From Candidatus Saccharibacteria bacterium UBA5170 (lineage in GTDB: Bacteria; Patescibacteriota; Saccharimonadia; Saccharimonadales; Saccharimonadaceae): a DNA stretch of 29,207 nt. Location of the stretch: positions 316,141-345,347 of the forward strand of contig DHWY01000003.1 in the NCBI GenBank assembly GCA_002413425.1, given 5' to 3'. Below the pieces are notes generated by a model. That model worked only from the letters and a program-made list of their open reading frames with translations. It was not told the origin of the DNA and ran no database searches. Both the position numbers and the translations under genes were made by a program. Within the stretch, counting starts at the first letter, position 1, and each line of letters opens with the position of its first letter. Shown here piece by piece: positions 15,347 to 22,847 of this stretch.

Positions 15347-15565
15347 TTATTGCTTAGGTCTGACGGCGCCGCTAAAGGTCACCACGGCTTCGCCTATCGT
15401 CCTTTTACTATCGTCGCTCAGTTCGGTCTCATTATCAACCGAGTCAACTACTTCCAAAAAATCTTTGGCTGCTTCGGGGTCAGAATCAGGGTCAAATGTA
15501 ACTTCAGCCTGTATTGGCGCCTCTGAATGTCCGGATGTTTCTTCGAGTGATTCGTCTCTAGCCAT
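15347..15565 (-). CDS. Small acidic protein, 72 aa, unknown
   Basis: I do not recognise a family. It is strongly acidic with runs such as FDPDSDPEAAKDFLEVVDSV and NETELSDDS, and no membrane segment. It could mimic DNA or cap a basic partner; that is only a guess from charge. The ATG at 15563-15565 has TATAAT ending 6 nt upstream, so it appears leaderless. It precedes the gam-like gene in the same direction, and the pairing suggests a joint role at DNA ends. Confidence 0.6.
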   Translation of the reverse strand: MARDESLEETSGHSEAPIQAEVTFDPDSDPEAAKDFLEVVDSVDNETELSDDSKRTIGEAVVTFSGAVRPKQ

Positions 15566-15571
15566 TACCTA

Positions 15572-15577
15572 ATTATA
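15572..15577 (-). promoter_or_regulatory. Leaderless -10 of the acidic-protein gene
   Basis: Perfect TATAAT on the minus strand, then TAGGTA (6 nt), then ATG. The -35 region is weak. Confidence 0.65.
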
Positions 15578-15637
15578 CCATTTAGCTTGCAGTAGAGGTA
15601 AAAGGCACTCTAGGCTATTTACTTAACTAAACTCTTG

Positions 15638-15676
15638 GCATTAAATCGTCAATCTGGTGGTCGTAGTACGAAATAT
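15638..15676 (+). repeat. Possible diverged copy (R0) of the island repeat
   Basis: Contains TAAATCGTC followed by CTGGTGG and TAGT..GAAATATC, which aligns loosely with the better copies at 17971, 19225 and 22588. It lies just before the degenerate tRNA. The match is weak and may be chance. Confidence 0.3.
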
Positions 15677-15681
15677 CAGTA

Positions 15682-15764
15682 GGTAGATTAGAGGAATGGT
15701 AGACGCGCTAGTTTCAGGTGCCAGTGTCCTTCGGGACGTGGAAGTTCGATTCCACTAGACCCTA
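15682..15764 (+). pseudogene. Degenerate tRNA-Leu(CAG)-like sequence
   Basis: From GGAATGGTAGACGCGCTAG to GTCCTTCGGGACGTGGAAG the sequence is nearly identical to tRNA-Leu(CAG) at 12257-12342, with anticodon CAG preserved in TTCAGGT. The acceptor arms no longer pair (5' GGTAGAT against 3' TAGACCC), the anticodon stem has a mismatch (CTAGT/GCCAG), and the T-stem pairs only with a 6-nt loop. CCA is not encoded. The homology stops on both sides of the body, as expected for a recombination relic or an attachment-site remnant at the edge of the accessory island. The rest of 15566-15881 shows no gene. Confidence 0.75.
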
Positions 15765-15881
15765 TGAATAAAATAAGGAATGTGCTTCGAGTGTGGTCGT
15801 GTTTTGCATGAGACCATATAAGTTATTAATATCAAACATATGGTAAGATTAAAGCAATCTATAAGATAAGAGACTTGAATT

Positions 15882-17969
15882 TTGAAGATTATAAAAACAA
15901 TAGAGATAAAGCATTTTCGATCATTTCTAGGAACGCCTAAAACGTATGCTACAGAACTTACTAACCTAAGTGACGTCAATATTTTTTCAGGAGCCAATGA
16001 TTCCGGCAAGTCAAATGTTCTTCGTGCTTTGAATCTTTTTTTTAACGACAAAGTATCTAATAATGAAATGCTGAACTTTGAACGAGATTTTTTTATTGGC
16101 AAAAAGGAAAGAGTGCAGAGAGTTATTGAGATCGGCATTACATTTGATCTCACTAATGACAAGAAGGACTCATTTTTACCGGATACCTTTAAGATAACAA
16201 AATTTTACGATCGAGACGGTTTTAGAAACTATACATATTCGTTTTTTCTGAAAGAAAAAGGGCAAGATATTACGATCGATTCCCGTACCGATCAGAATAA
16301 GCATATTAGCAAACTATTCATGCCCGATGATCCAACAGATGAACAGCGAAAAAGGGCTGAAAAGCGTGAGTGGATATACCGTGTAAAATTTGGTGGCTTT
16401 CTGAATCAAGCTATAACATTCGAATACGTGCCGGCCATTAGAGATCGAAACTTCTTTGCTCAGCTGTTCGGTCGCGTGATTACACAAATCAAAGAAAACG
16501 AAGATAAGCAATTAGCTAAACTTCTTAAAGAAAAAAATAAAATTAACAACTGGGAAAAGACGATTCGGAACAAATCGGAGAAGCGTGAATTCAAGGAGAA
16601 TTTACAAAACAGTGAATGGAGAGAACGAAGACTCTCGGAAATCACAAGTGAAGAAAAAACCGAGAGTAAATTGACATCGTCGATCATTGCATTGGAAGAG
16701 GAAATCAATAGGTATTCATCTAACCTTATTAGTTCAATTAAATTTCTCCCTGCAGAATTCAAAGTAGGGAAAGACCTAAAAGAATTTTTTGAAGGCTTTG
16801 ATGTAGGTACAGGTAGTGAAAAGGATATTTCACTTAATGAACGTGGTGACGGTATTCAAGCCAAGTTCGTACCGAAGATATTAGACTTCCTGTCTCAAAT
16901 TGACTCCCAGAATAAGTATTACCTTTGGGCAATCGAGGAGCCTGAGAATTCTGCAGAATACAGAAACCAACAGCAACTTGCGAAAGAAATCAAAGAAGGT
17001 TTTGCTACAAGTAAGCAAATTTTCTTAACAACACACTCTGAAGAATTTTTACAGCTGTATGACGGTGCAGATGTCGATCCAGACAAGAGAACGTCAAGCT
17101 TGTATCATGTTAAAAAAATGATGACGGCTGAAGGAGAAGAGTATTCTCAGATATTCTTCTTTGATGTAGATAAAAATGAATTTGAATTTGCTGACCAAAA
17201 GTCACTTCTTTACGAAGACCTCGGTCAATCGCATCTGCGCGCTAAGTACTCTAAGGAGATTAAGCAGAAGGAAGATGAGTTTTTAAATAATAAACAACTC
17301 ATTGAAAATGAGAACTCAAGGCTGCGGGAAGCAATAAAAGTCCACGGCAAACCTATCTTATTTGTGGAAGATAAATACTCGCAACTCTATAAAGTAATAT
17401 GGTTAAAACTACATCAAATAGAGTATAATGATCAAAATTTCGATAGGTTATTTGCCGAGCATTCACCCTTCGTTGTTTTTCCAGCAGAGGGTGCAGCGCC
17501 ACTCGTGGGATTCCTGAGAAGCACCAATCTTGAATACTGGGCTGGCAAAAAAGTAATCGGACTTTTTGATTTCGATGAAACGGGAGTGACATCTTTTAAA
17601 AATGTAAAAGACACAATCCACTGGAACAATACTCACGAAGGAACCAAAGAAACAGGCTTATATAAAAAGAGGTCTGACCACAACTGCTTCTATACGATGC
17701 TATTACCGATACCGGCAAGACTAGACAGCTTAGCCGACCTTAATTATCCAAGTTTCGTCGAAATTGAGAATTTATTTCCAGAAAACTTTTTAACATCCAA
17801 TTATTTTGCGGTTGAAAAAATCACGACAGGTTCAACCCGCTACCTGAAGGTCCATGACCGTAAAAAATCATCCGTATGGAAATCTATCGTGAGTTTAGAT
17901 ATTGAAGATTTGGACGATTTTAAAGCTTTGTATAGTACGGTCTATTCAATCTTTGATCTCAGTGACTAG
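15882..17969 (+). CDS. OLD-family ATP-dependent nuclease (AAA ATPase plus TOPRIM)
   Basis: 695 residues. The ABC/SMC-like ATPase part has Walker A GANDSGKS (37-44), a helical insert rich in Lys/Glu (~205-290), a signature-like LNERGDGIQ (318-326), Walker B LWAIEEPE (348-355) and the His switch TTHSEEF (383-389). The TOPRIM nuclease part has the metal-binding Glu in LFVEDKYSQ (E496) and D563-F-D565 in GLFDFDETGV, so both activities look intact. OLD proteins cut DNA after sensing nuclease inhibition or phage infection; stand-alone and paired (Gabija, PARIS) versions are antiviral. No helicase or TOPRIM partner lies alongside, so it is a single-gene type. The only available start is TTG 15882; the next Met is at residue 63. 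It is AT-rich compared with its neighbours, suggesting transfer. A 40-bp repeat follows the stop directly. Confidence 0.83.
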   Translation: MKIIKTIEIKHFRSFLGTPKTYATELTNLSDVNIFSGANDSGKSNVLRALNLFFNDKVSNNEMLNFERDFFIGKKERVQRVIEIGITFDLTNDKKDSFLPDTFKITKFYDRDGFRNYTYSFFLKEKGQDITIDSRTDQNKHISKLFMPDDPTDEQRKRAEKREWIYRVKFGGFLNQAITFEYVPAIRDRNFFAQLFGRVITQIKENEDKQLAKLLKEKNKINNWEKTIRNKSEKREFKENLQNSEWRERRLSEITSEEKTESKLTSSIIALEEEINRYSSNLISSIKFLPAEFKVGKDLKEFFEGFDVGTGSEKDISLNERGDGIQAKFVPKILDFLSQIDSQNKYYLWAIEEPENSAEYRNQQQLAKEIKEGFATSKQIFLTTHSEEFLQLYDGADVDPDKRTSSLYHVKKMMTAEGEEYSQIFFFDVDKNEFEFADQKSLLYEDLGQSHLRAKYSKEIKQKEDEFLNNKQLIENENSRLREAIKVHGKPILFVEDKYSQLYKVIWLKLHQIEYNDQNFDRLFAEHSPFVVFPAEGAAPLVGFLRSTNLEYWAGKKVIGLFDFDETGVTSFKNVKDTIHWNNTHEGTKETGLYKKRSDHNCFYTMLLPIPARLDSLADLNYPSFVEIENLFPENFLTSNYFAVEKITTGSTRYLKVHDRKKSSVWKSIVSLDIEDLDDFKALYSTVYSIFDLSD

Positions 17970-17970
17970 A

Positions 17971-18016
17971 TAAGTTCTAAGATCGCCCACTAGGGATTGC
18001 CAAGTGGAATTATTAT
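17971..18016 (+). repeat. Island repeat copy R1
   Basis: Begins TAAGTTCTAAGATCGCCCAC and continues with AGGGATTGCCAAGTGG, then AATTATTAT. CCACT and AGTGG can pair. It starts two bases after the OLD-family stop codon. It shares the pattern AAGTTCTAARATCGYCCACTAGGG with R3. Confidence 0.7.
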
Positions 18017-18093
18017 TACAACAAGCTATCAGCTTTTCGTCTCTTTGTACTTCTCCCAGTAAAATATTGCCGATGCTATGTAATCTATTATTC

Positions 18094-18102
18094 TGATATG
18101 AT
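18094..18102 (+). promoter_or_regulatory. Leaderless extended -10 of the 91-aa gene
   Basis: TGA-TATGAT at 18094-18102 ends 6 nt before ATG 18109. There is no Shine-Dalgarno. Confidence 0.6.
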
Positions 18103-18108
18103 ATACGC

Positions 18109-18384
18109 ATGGACATAGAACAATTTGTGAAAAACGTCTTGGGACAAATAACGAGAGCTGTTAATCAAAACAATAGTGACGGTGTAGATTATTCAATCGA
18201 TCGTAGCAAAGGTATAGATTTTGACCTTGCCGTTACAACAACAAACAGCGAATCTTCCGAGATGGGTATATCCGGTGGCATAAAGATAAAAATTGTCGGA
18301 GCTGACGCAAATAAAAATTCGACTAGCTTAGCGAATCACGAAGTATCATCCAGAATTAAATTCAACGTTGATATAGATCAATAA
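18109..18384 (+). CDS. Small beta-rich protein, 91 aa, unknown
   Basis: An N-terminal amphipathic helix (MDIEQFVKNVLGQITRAV) is followed by strands with a Gly-Gly turn (EMGISGGIKIKIVGA) and a closing strand SSRIKFNVDID. This layout resembles small single-domain proteins of ~100 residues that end in a V-S-R-I-K-F-type strand and have no assigned function; the resemblance is from memory and not verified. It has no membrane segment. It lies between two copies of the island repeat and has its own leaderless promoter, so it behaves as an independent unit. A defence-related role is suggested only by its neighbours. Confidence 0.65.
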   Translation: MDIEQFVKNVLGQITRAVNQNNSDGVDYSIDRSKGIDFDLAVTTTNSESSEMGISGGIKIKIVGADANKNSTSLANHEVSSRIKFNVDIDQ

Positions 18385-18386
18385 TT

Positions 18387-18426
18387 GCGAAGTACGTCCA
18401 CGAGGGGCTGCCAAGTATTGCACTAG
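18387..18426 (+). repeat. Island repeat copy R2 (diverged)
   Basis: GCGAAGTACGTCCACGAGGG followed by GCTGCCAAGT. It keeps the central TCCACxAGGGGCTxCCAAGT core but has lost the TTCTAAAA part. It starts 2 nt after the stop of the 91-aa gene. Confidence 0.6.
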
Positions 18427-18450
18427 AATGTAACAGAAAGCTGAATAACT

Positions 18451-19146
18451 ATGAATTCCATCAATAAACAGACTATAGACAAACTTCATAAATGTAGGGA
18501 GTCGTTAATTAACATCCCCAAATCTCAGCTTAGTGGAGCGCAAATCATTAAATGGCTCGAGGAATGGAATTCGGTTTTCGAAAGAGCAGATTCAATTGCA
18601 GATACAAACTTATGGGTTTTTATAGACAAACCCGTAAGGGGGTTCGAAGATGAAACAGACACAGAAGTATGTCTGGATATAAGAAATGGGATAGTCGAAA
18701 TACTTGATGTAGCAATAGCCAAACTTGATTCAACCCAAGTTATTAAGCCAATTTTAGAGCAACTAATATTAAGAGTGAAGGATGACAAGCTCGCTACACT
18801 ACTCAAAGAATTTAACGATACAAGAATCGATCAACCCAATCTGGCCGCTTCAGGATTTAGGACAATTCTTCCGTTGATTATTCGCGAAAGAGCTAGGCAA
18901 GTCGACCCTTCACACGTACTCGCTACTAAGGATGATATTGGTTTTGAGCAAGATATCAATGCAGCTATAAAGCATGGCTCATTATTTAATCAAGCCGAGA
19001 CAAAACTAATAAAAAGATATCTAAGTGGTGGCAATAAGGATAGCTTTGACAATGTAGTCCACAAACCAGTCTATCTGATTGATAAGAGTGAGCTTGATGG
19101 TGCCGTAGATATACTTAACCGTTTGCTGCCCACAATTGTAAGTTAA
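18451..19146 (+). CDS. Unknown helical protein, 231 aa, possibly HEPN-like at the C-terminus
   Basis: I do not recognise it with certainty. It is almost all helical. The N-terminal half carries a Trp/Glu-rich segment (IIKWLEEWNSVFERA). The C-terminal half has FRTILPLIIRERAR, then after ~50 residues DSFDNVVHKP and a final helix ELDGAVDILNRLLPTIV. The order R/E-rich helix, then an N-x-V-H, then a terminal helix is typical of HEPN-like domains in conflict systems, where N/R and H form an RNase site. This is an inference from the pattern only. A -10-like TAGAAT at 18424-18429 overlaps the end of repeat R2; the leader is short with a weak purine run. R3 lies 75 nt after the stop. Confidence 0.55.
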   Translation: MNSINKQTIDKLHKCRESLINIPKSQLSGAQIIKWLEEWNSVFERADSIADTNLWVFIDKPVRGFEDETDTEVCLDIRNGIVEILDVAIAKLDSTQVIKPILEQLILRVKDDKLATLLKEFNDTRIDQPNLAASGFRTILPLIIRERARQVDPSHVLATKDDIGFEQDINAAIKHGSLFNQAETKLIKRYLSGGNKDSFDNVVHKPVYLIDKSELDGAVDILNRLLPTIVS

Positions 19147-19224
19147 TCGTCTATACCTGTACGTTCAACCGAGTCTTGGATAAACAAACTACATAAGAAC
19201 CATTGGGTGTATTTATTAAACTAA

Positions 19225-19268
19225 AAAGTTCTAAAATCGTCCACTAGGGGCTATCTAGTGGAATTATC
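19225..19268 (+). repeat. Island repeat copy R3 (best palindrome)
   Basis: AAAGTTCTAAAATCGTCCAC is followed by a perfect 7-bp hairpin CCACTAG-GGGCTAT-CTAGTGG, then AATTATC. No T-tract follows, so it is unlikely to be an ordinary terminator. It lies between the 231-aa gene and the type IIG enzyme. Confidence 0.75.
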
Positions 19269-19317
19269 GTATCTGTTGATATATTCAACTGTGCTAGCAA
19301 AATAGAAGCCGTACAGG

Positions 19318-19323
19318 TATAAT
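19318..19323 (+). promoter_or_regulatory. Leaderless -10 of the type IIG gene
   Basis: Perfect TATAAT ending 7 nt before ATG 19331, with no Shine-Dalgarno. A moderate TAGCAA lies 17 nt upstream. Confidence 0.6.
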
Positions 19324-19330
19324 TCAGTTA

Positions 19331-22300
19331 ATGAACGAACTCGACCGTCAGGCTGTCATCCAATCATATATCTACCATATTAAAGAGCTCTATGTCCGTG
19401 ATGATGCGACCGAGCATAGCTACAGACCGTACATACAACAGCTTATCCATGATTTACTTCCTGACTACATCGCTATAAATGAACGACGGCGTGAAAGCGT
19501 GGGCGCACCTGATCTTGTTATCTTTAAGCGTCAAGAAAACTCAAATCAACCGCAGTTGTTTCCTGATATACCGCTAGGATTTGTCGAAGCTAAAGACATT
19601 AAGCCCCGTATCCTTGACCGCCCAGAAAACCAAGAGCAAATCCAGCGTTATATGGAACTTGGTAACGTTATCCACACTGACGGTCTGTCATTTCGGTTCT
19701 ATTTTGACAAAGTCTTGATAAAAGAAGTTGCTATTGCCCATGTGAATGATTCTGGCCACATAGTCGACCATCTCGATAATGGTGACGATCTCTATTTTTA
19801 TTTACGCCAAACGGTCGAACAGGCAGGACAGACCATCCGCACCGCGAAAAGCCTTGCGCTGCTTATGGCTGACCGTGCTCGTCCGATTCGTCGCACTATT
19901 TTAAGCGCGCTCGAGCAAGATATCGATACTGGCGAAAACACCGACATTGTCGCACAATACACAGCGTTCCGTCAGACGCTTATTCACGATTTGACACCAG
20001 CGAATTTTGCGGATATTTATGCCGAGACGATTGCGTACGGACTGTTTGCCGCGCGCTACAACGATGACTCGCCAGAAGATTTTTCACTTGCCGAAGCGGC
20101 GACTAAAATTCCGTCAATTAATCCTTTCCTGCAAAAGTTTTTCCGCGAAATCGTTGCCTACGAGGCTGACGTTCGTATCAACTGGGTTCTAAACAACTTC
20201 GTCGACCTGTTCAGCCATACTGACGTTCACAAAATTATGAGCGCCTACGGAGCGACAACAGGTATGAGTCACGACCCTGTTACGCACTTTTATGAGACTT
20301 TCCTGGGTGAATACGATCATAAACGCCGCAAAGCGCGTGGTGTCTATTACACGCCGCTGCCTGTCGTTCAATACATCGTCCGCTCGGTTGATAAAGTGCT
20401 CCGTGACGAGTTTGGTCTAGTCGACGGCCTAGCAAACGACAGCACAATTACGCATACGTTTAATGTCGACCCGTACAAAATAGGCAAAGCAAAAGACGCC
20501 AAGACGTATTACACCAAAGATAGGGAAATCCCGCGCGTACAGATTCTTGATCCTGCAACTGGCACCAGTACTTTTCTCAACGAGATACTGAATTACATCT
20601 ATAAGATCAAAGGTGAACGCCTCGGTAGTATGTGGAGCGACTACGTCGAAAAGAGCCTATTACAACGTATGCACGGATTCGAAATCCTAATGGCCGCGTA
20701 TAGCATGGCGCACATGCGTCTCGGTCTAACTCTTGACGCGACAGGTTACAAGCCAAGCGCCCATGCACCGCGTCTGGGTATTTACCTAACGAATACTCTT
20801 GAGGCGCCTGCATACGACGAACCGCCACTGCTCGGTTTGCTCGGCATGGGCAGAGTTCTCACTGAAGAGGCTATCGATGCTGACAGGATCAAACGCGACT
20901 TACCAATTATGATCGTTATGGGCAATCCGCCATATAGCGGAGAGAGTTCGAACAAAACAAAATTCGCTAATTCGCTGATCAATAAATATAAGTATGAACC
21001 GGGCGGAAAAGTAAAGCTCAACGAGCGTAACCCAAAATGGCTCAATGACGATTACGTAAAATTTATATCCTATGCCGAGGATCTAGTAGAGAAAAATGGC
21101 AGCGGAGTTGTCGCAATGATCACCAACAACGGCTATCTCGATAATCCAACCTTTCGAGGTATGCGCTGGCATCTAGCAAAGACGTTCGACAAGATTTACG
21201 TACTCGACCTCCACGGCAACGCCAAGAAAAAGGAAATCCATCCAGACGGTAGTAAGGACGAAAATGTCTTTGACATCATGCAGGGTGTCGGAATTATGAT
21301 TGCCATAAAGACAGGTAAAAAACGATCAGACGAGATGTCAAAAGTCTATCACAACGAAATATACGGGCTACGCAAACATAAATATTCCGTTCTTGAATCA
21401 TCCCGGAATGCGGATGACGAACTTAGATTCAATCAAATCAACTTGGATCCCAAAATGATGTACTTTGTGCCAAAAAATAATGAAGGCAAAGCACTATATG
21501 ATGAAGGTGTTGCTCTAAATGAACTATTTATAGTGAACAGTGTCGGTATTGTCACATCCTCTGATGCAATTCTAATCGCGGGAACACCTGAACAGGTGTT
21601 ATTAAATGTACGAGAAGCTAAGCAGTCAAACGCTAATAACAAAATTGTTTCTCGTTTACATAAGCACGATATTGACCCAAATCTAATTAAACCAATATCA
21701 TATCGCCCATTTGACGTAAGATTCGTCTACTATGACACAAATATCGTGGAGCGTGCTCGTAAAAATGTCATGAAGCATTTTTATATGCAAAATTACGGAC
21801 TAGTATTTAAAAGGGGGTCAATTGAGCAAAAAGCGGCCCCTGTCTTTATTGTGAATAATATTTCCGAGTCACGCTCCTGGTCGAGGCCAGGAATGCAAGG
21901 TGTTGAGTCTAACGCCCCACTATATGTTTATCACGATGATGGCACTCGCACATCAAACTTCAACCCGACTGAACTTTCTGTGCTAACACGCAATATTGAT
22001 AGTGAACCGTCGCCAGAGGATGTGCTGGACTATATCTACGCGGTTCTTCATTCGCCAAGTTATCGCGAAGCGTACCGTGAATTTCTAAAAGTTGATTTTC
22101 CACGCGTGCCAGCGCCAGTAAATGACGCCGAGTTTGAACGGCTCGTTGCATTTGGCCACGAACTGCGCGAACTCCACCTGATGAAATCACCAGCCCTCGA
22201 CCAATACGACACAACATACCCCGAAACGGGGAGTGACTTTGTCGAATCAATTAAATACATTAAAGGTAAAGTATGGCTCAACGGCACGCAGTATTTTGGC

Positions 22301-22468
22301 AATGTCCCCGAAGCCGCCTGGAACTTCTACATCGGCGGGTACCAACCAGCCCAAAAATGGCTAAAAGACCGCAAAGGTCGCCCACTTGACTACAAAGAAA
22401 CCACTCACTACCAAAAAATCATCAAAATTTTGATTGAAACAGACCGAATTATAAAAAAAATCGGCTAG
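19331..22468 (+). CDS. Type IIG (type ISP-related) restriction-modification enzyme
   Basis: 1045 residues combining nuclease, adenine methyltransferase and specificity region. The N-terminal PD-(D/E)xK-like site is seen as APDLVIF (D61) and FVEAKD (E86, K88). A helical spacer (~150-330) leads to the methyltransferase: ARGVYYTP (335-342), SAM motif I DPATGTSTFL (407-416) and catalytic NPPYSGES (532-539), indicating N6-adenine methylation. The C-terminal ~400 residues should hold target recognition, including SYRPFDVRFVYYD, common in this family. There is no helicase domain, so it is shorter than LlaBIII-like type ISP proteins. No separate methylase or specificity gene is nearby; this one protein can be a full system. 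It is followed at ~120 nt by repeat R4. The recognition site cannot be predicted. Confidence 0.88.
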   Translation: MNELDRQAVIQSYIYHIKELYVRDDATEHSYRPYIQQLIHDLLPDYIAINERRRESVGAPDLVIFKRQENSNQPQLFPDIPLGFVEAKDIKPRILDRPENQEQIQRYMELGNVIHTDGLSFRFYFDKVLIKEVAIAHVNDSGHIVDHLDNGDDLYFYLRQTVEQAGQTIRTAKSLALLMADRARPIRRTILSALEQDIDTGENTDIVAQYTAFRQTLIHDLTPANFADIYAETIAYGLFAARYNDDSPEDFSLAEAATKIPSINPFLQKFFREIVAYEADVRINWVLNNFVDLFSHTDVHKIMSAYGATTGMSHDPVTHFYETFLGEYDHKRRKARGVYYTPLPVVQYIVRSVDKVLRDEFGLVDGLANDSTITHTFNVDPYKIGKAKDAKTYYTKDREIPRVQILDPATGTSTFLNEILNYIYKIKGERLGSMWSDYVEKSLLQRMHGFEILMAAYSMAHMRLGLTLDATGYKPSAHAPRLGIYLTNTLEAPAYDEPPLLGLLGMGRVLTEEAIDADRIKRDLPIMIVMGNPPYSGESSNKTKFANSLINKYKYEPGGKVKLNERNPKWLNDDYVKFISYAEDLVEKNGSGVVAMITNNGYLDNPTFRGMRWHLAKTFDKIYVLDLHGNAKKKEIHPDGSKDENVFDIMQGVGIMIAIKTGKKRSDEMSKVYHNEIYGLRKHKYSVLESSRNADDELRFNQINLDPKMMYFVPKNNEGKALYDEGVALNELFIVNSVGIVTSSDAILIAGTPEQVLLNVREAKQSNANNKIVSRLHKHDIDPNLIKPISYRPFDVRFVYYDTNIVERARKNVMKHFYMQNYGLVFKRGSIEQKAAPVFIVNNISESRSWSRPGMQGVESNAPLYVYHDDGTRTSNFNPTELSVLTRNIDSEPSPEDVLDYIYAVLHSPSYREAYREFLKVDFPRVPAPVNDAEFERLVAFGHELRELHLMKSPALDQYDTTYPETGSDFVESIKYIKGKVWLNGTQYFGNVPEAAWNFYIGGYQPAQKWLKDRKGRPLDYKETTHYQKIIKILIETDRIIKKIG

Positions 22469-22587
22469 AAGTGGTTAATAAAGTAGACTGCTCGGAAATC
22501 TTTACGACACTAAATATTGAAAACTGACACTAATACAGAGAAGTTGCACACTGTCCTGAAACACACCCATTATCCCCAGGCGAAATC

Positions 22588-22625
22588 AAAAGTTCTAAAA
22601 TCGTCTACGAGAGGCTACCGAGAAA
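22588..22625 (+). repeat. Island repeat copy R4
   Basis: AAAAGTTCTAAAATCGTCTA then CGAGAGGCTACCGAGAA. The first 17 bases match R3 exactly; the right part is diverged. It is the last copy seen and probably marks the right end of the island. The rest of 22469-22650 shows nothing I can support. Confidence 0.7.
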
Positions 22626-22658
22626 ACCCGAGCAATATATAACCTCTGTATCTTGCTG

Positions 22659-22664
22659 TATAAT
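22659..22664 (+). promoter_or_regulatory. -10 of the leader ORF / CCA-enzyme transcript
   Basis: Perfect TATAAT at 22659-22664, preceded by TG. It predicts a start near 22671 and a ~70-nt leader before the small ORF. The leader holds a GAAGAAG/CTTCTTC hairpin (22706-22712 with 22721-22727) and the Shine-Dalgarno GGGAGG (22728-22733). Confidence 0.6.
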
Positions 22665-22739
22665 TAGAGTGTAAAGCTTATTACCGACAATTTTATCGAA
22701 TAGATGAAGAAGTTGTGGCGCTTCTTCGGGAGGTTGACC

Positions 22740-22841
22740 ATGGTATATAACAAACCCTTACCTCGGATCAATAAAGTGCTCGCTTTGGTATTAATACACG
22801 GACTACGCAAGGCTCAGTACGAAGTCTTGCGTAGTCCGTAG
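22740..22841 (+). CDS. Possible 33-residue leader peptide upstream of the CCA enzyme
   Basis: ATG 22740 has a strong GGGAGG six bases upstream, unusual in this window where first genes mostly lack one. The 33 codons run MVYNKPLPRINKVLALVLI and on to a basic end, stopping at TAG 22839-22841, 6 nt before the next ATG. The last codons lie inside a perfect 14-bp hairpin. It could be a regulatory leader or a small protein; amino acid content (five Leu, three Val, four Arg or more basic residues overall) does not point to a specific attenuation signal. Confidence 0.45.
   Translation: MVYNKPLPRINKVLALVLIHGLRKAQYEVLRSP
22798..22839 (+). promoter_or_regulatory. 14-bp hairpin abutting the CCA-enzyme start
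   Basis: ACGGACTACGCAAG (22798-22811) and CTTGCGTAGTCCGT (22826-22839) are perfect complements with a 14-nt loop. The right arm ends 8 nt before ATG 22848, covering the ribosome-entry region. There is no T-tract. A ribosome translating the leader ORF would melt it, so translational coupling is plausible. Confidence 0.6.
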
Positions 22842-22847
22842 GCTTCT

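Noticed and set aside
15755..16162. 135-aa minus-strand frame
   Set aside because: It is antisense to the start of the OLD-type gene, with low-complexity Leu/Ser/Ile content typical of a shadow frame.
15638..22625. CRISPR array or classical integron
   Set aside because: The repeats are few, diverged and separated by whole genes, with no spacers. They lack the attC core GTTRRRY, and no integrase is in the window.
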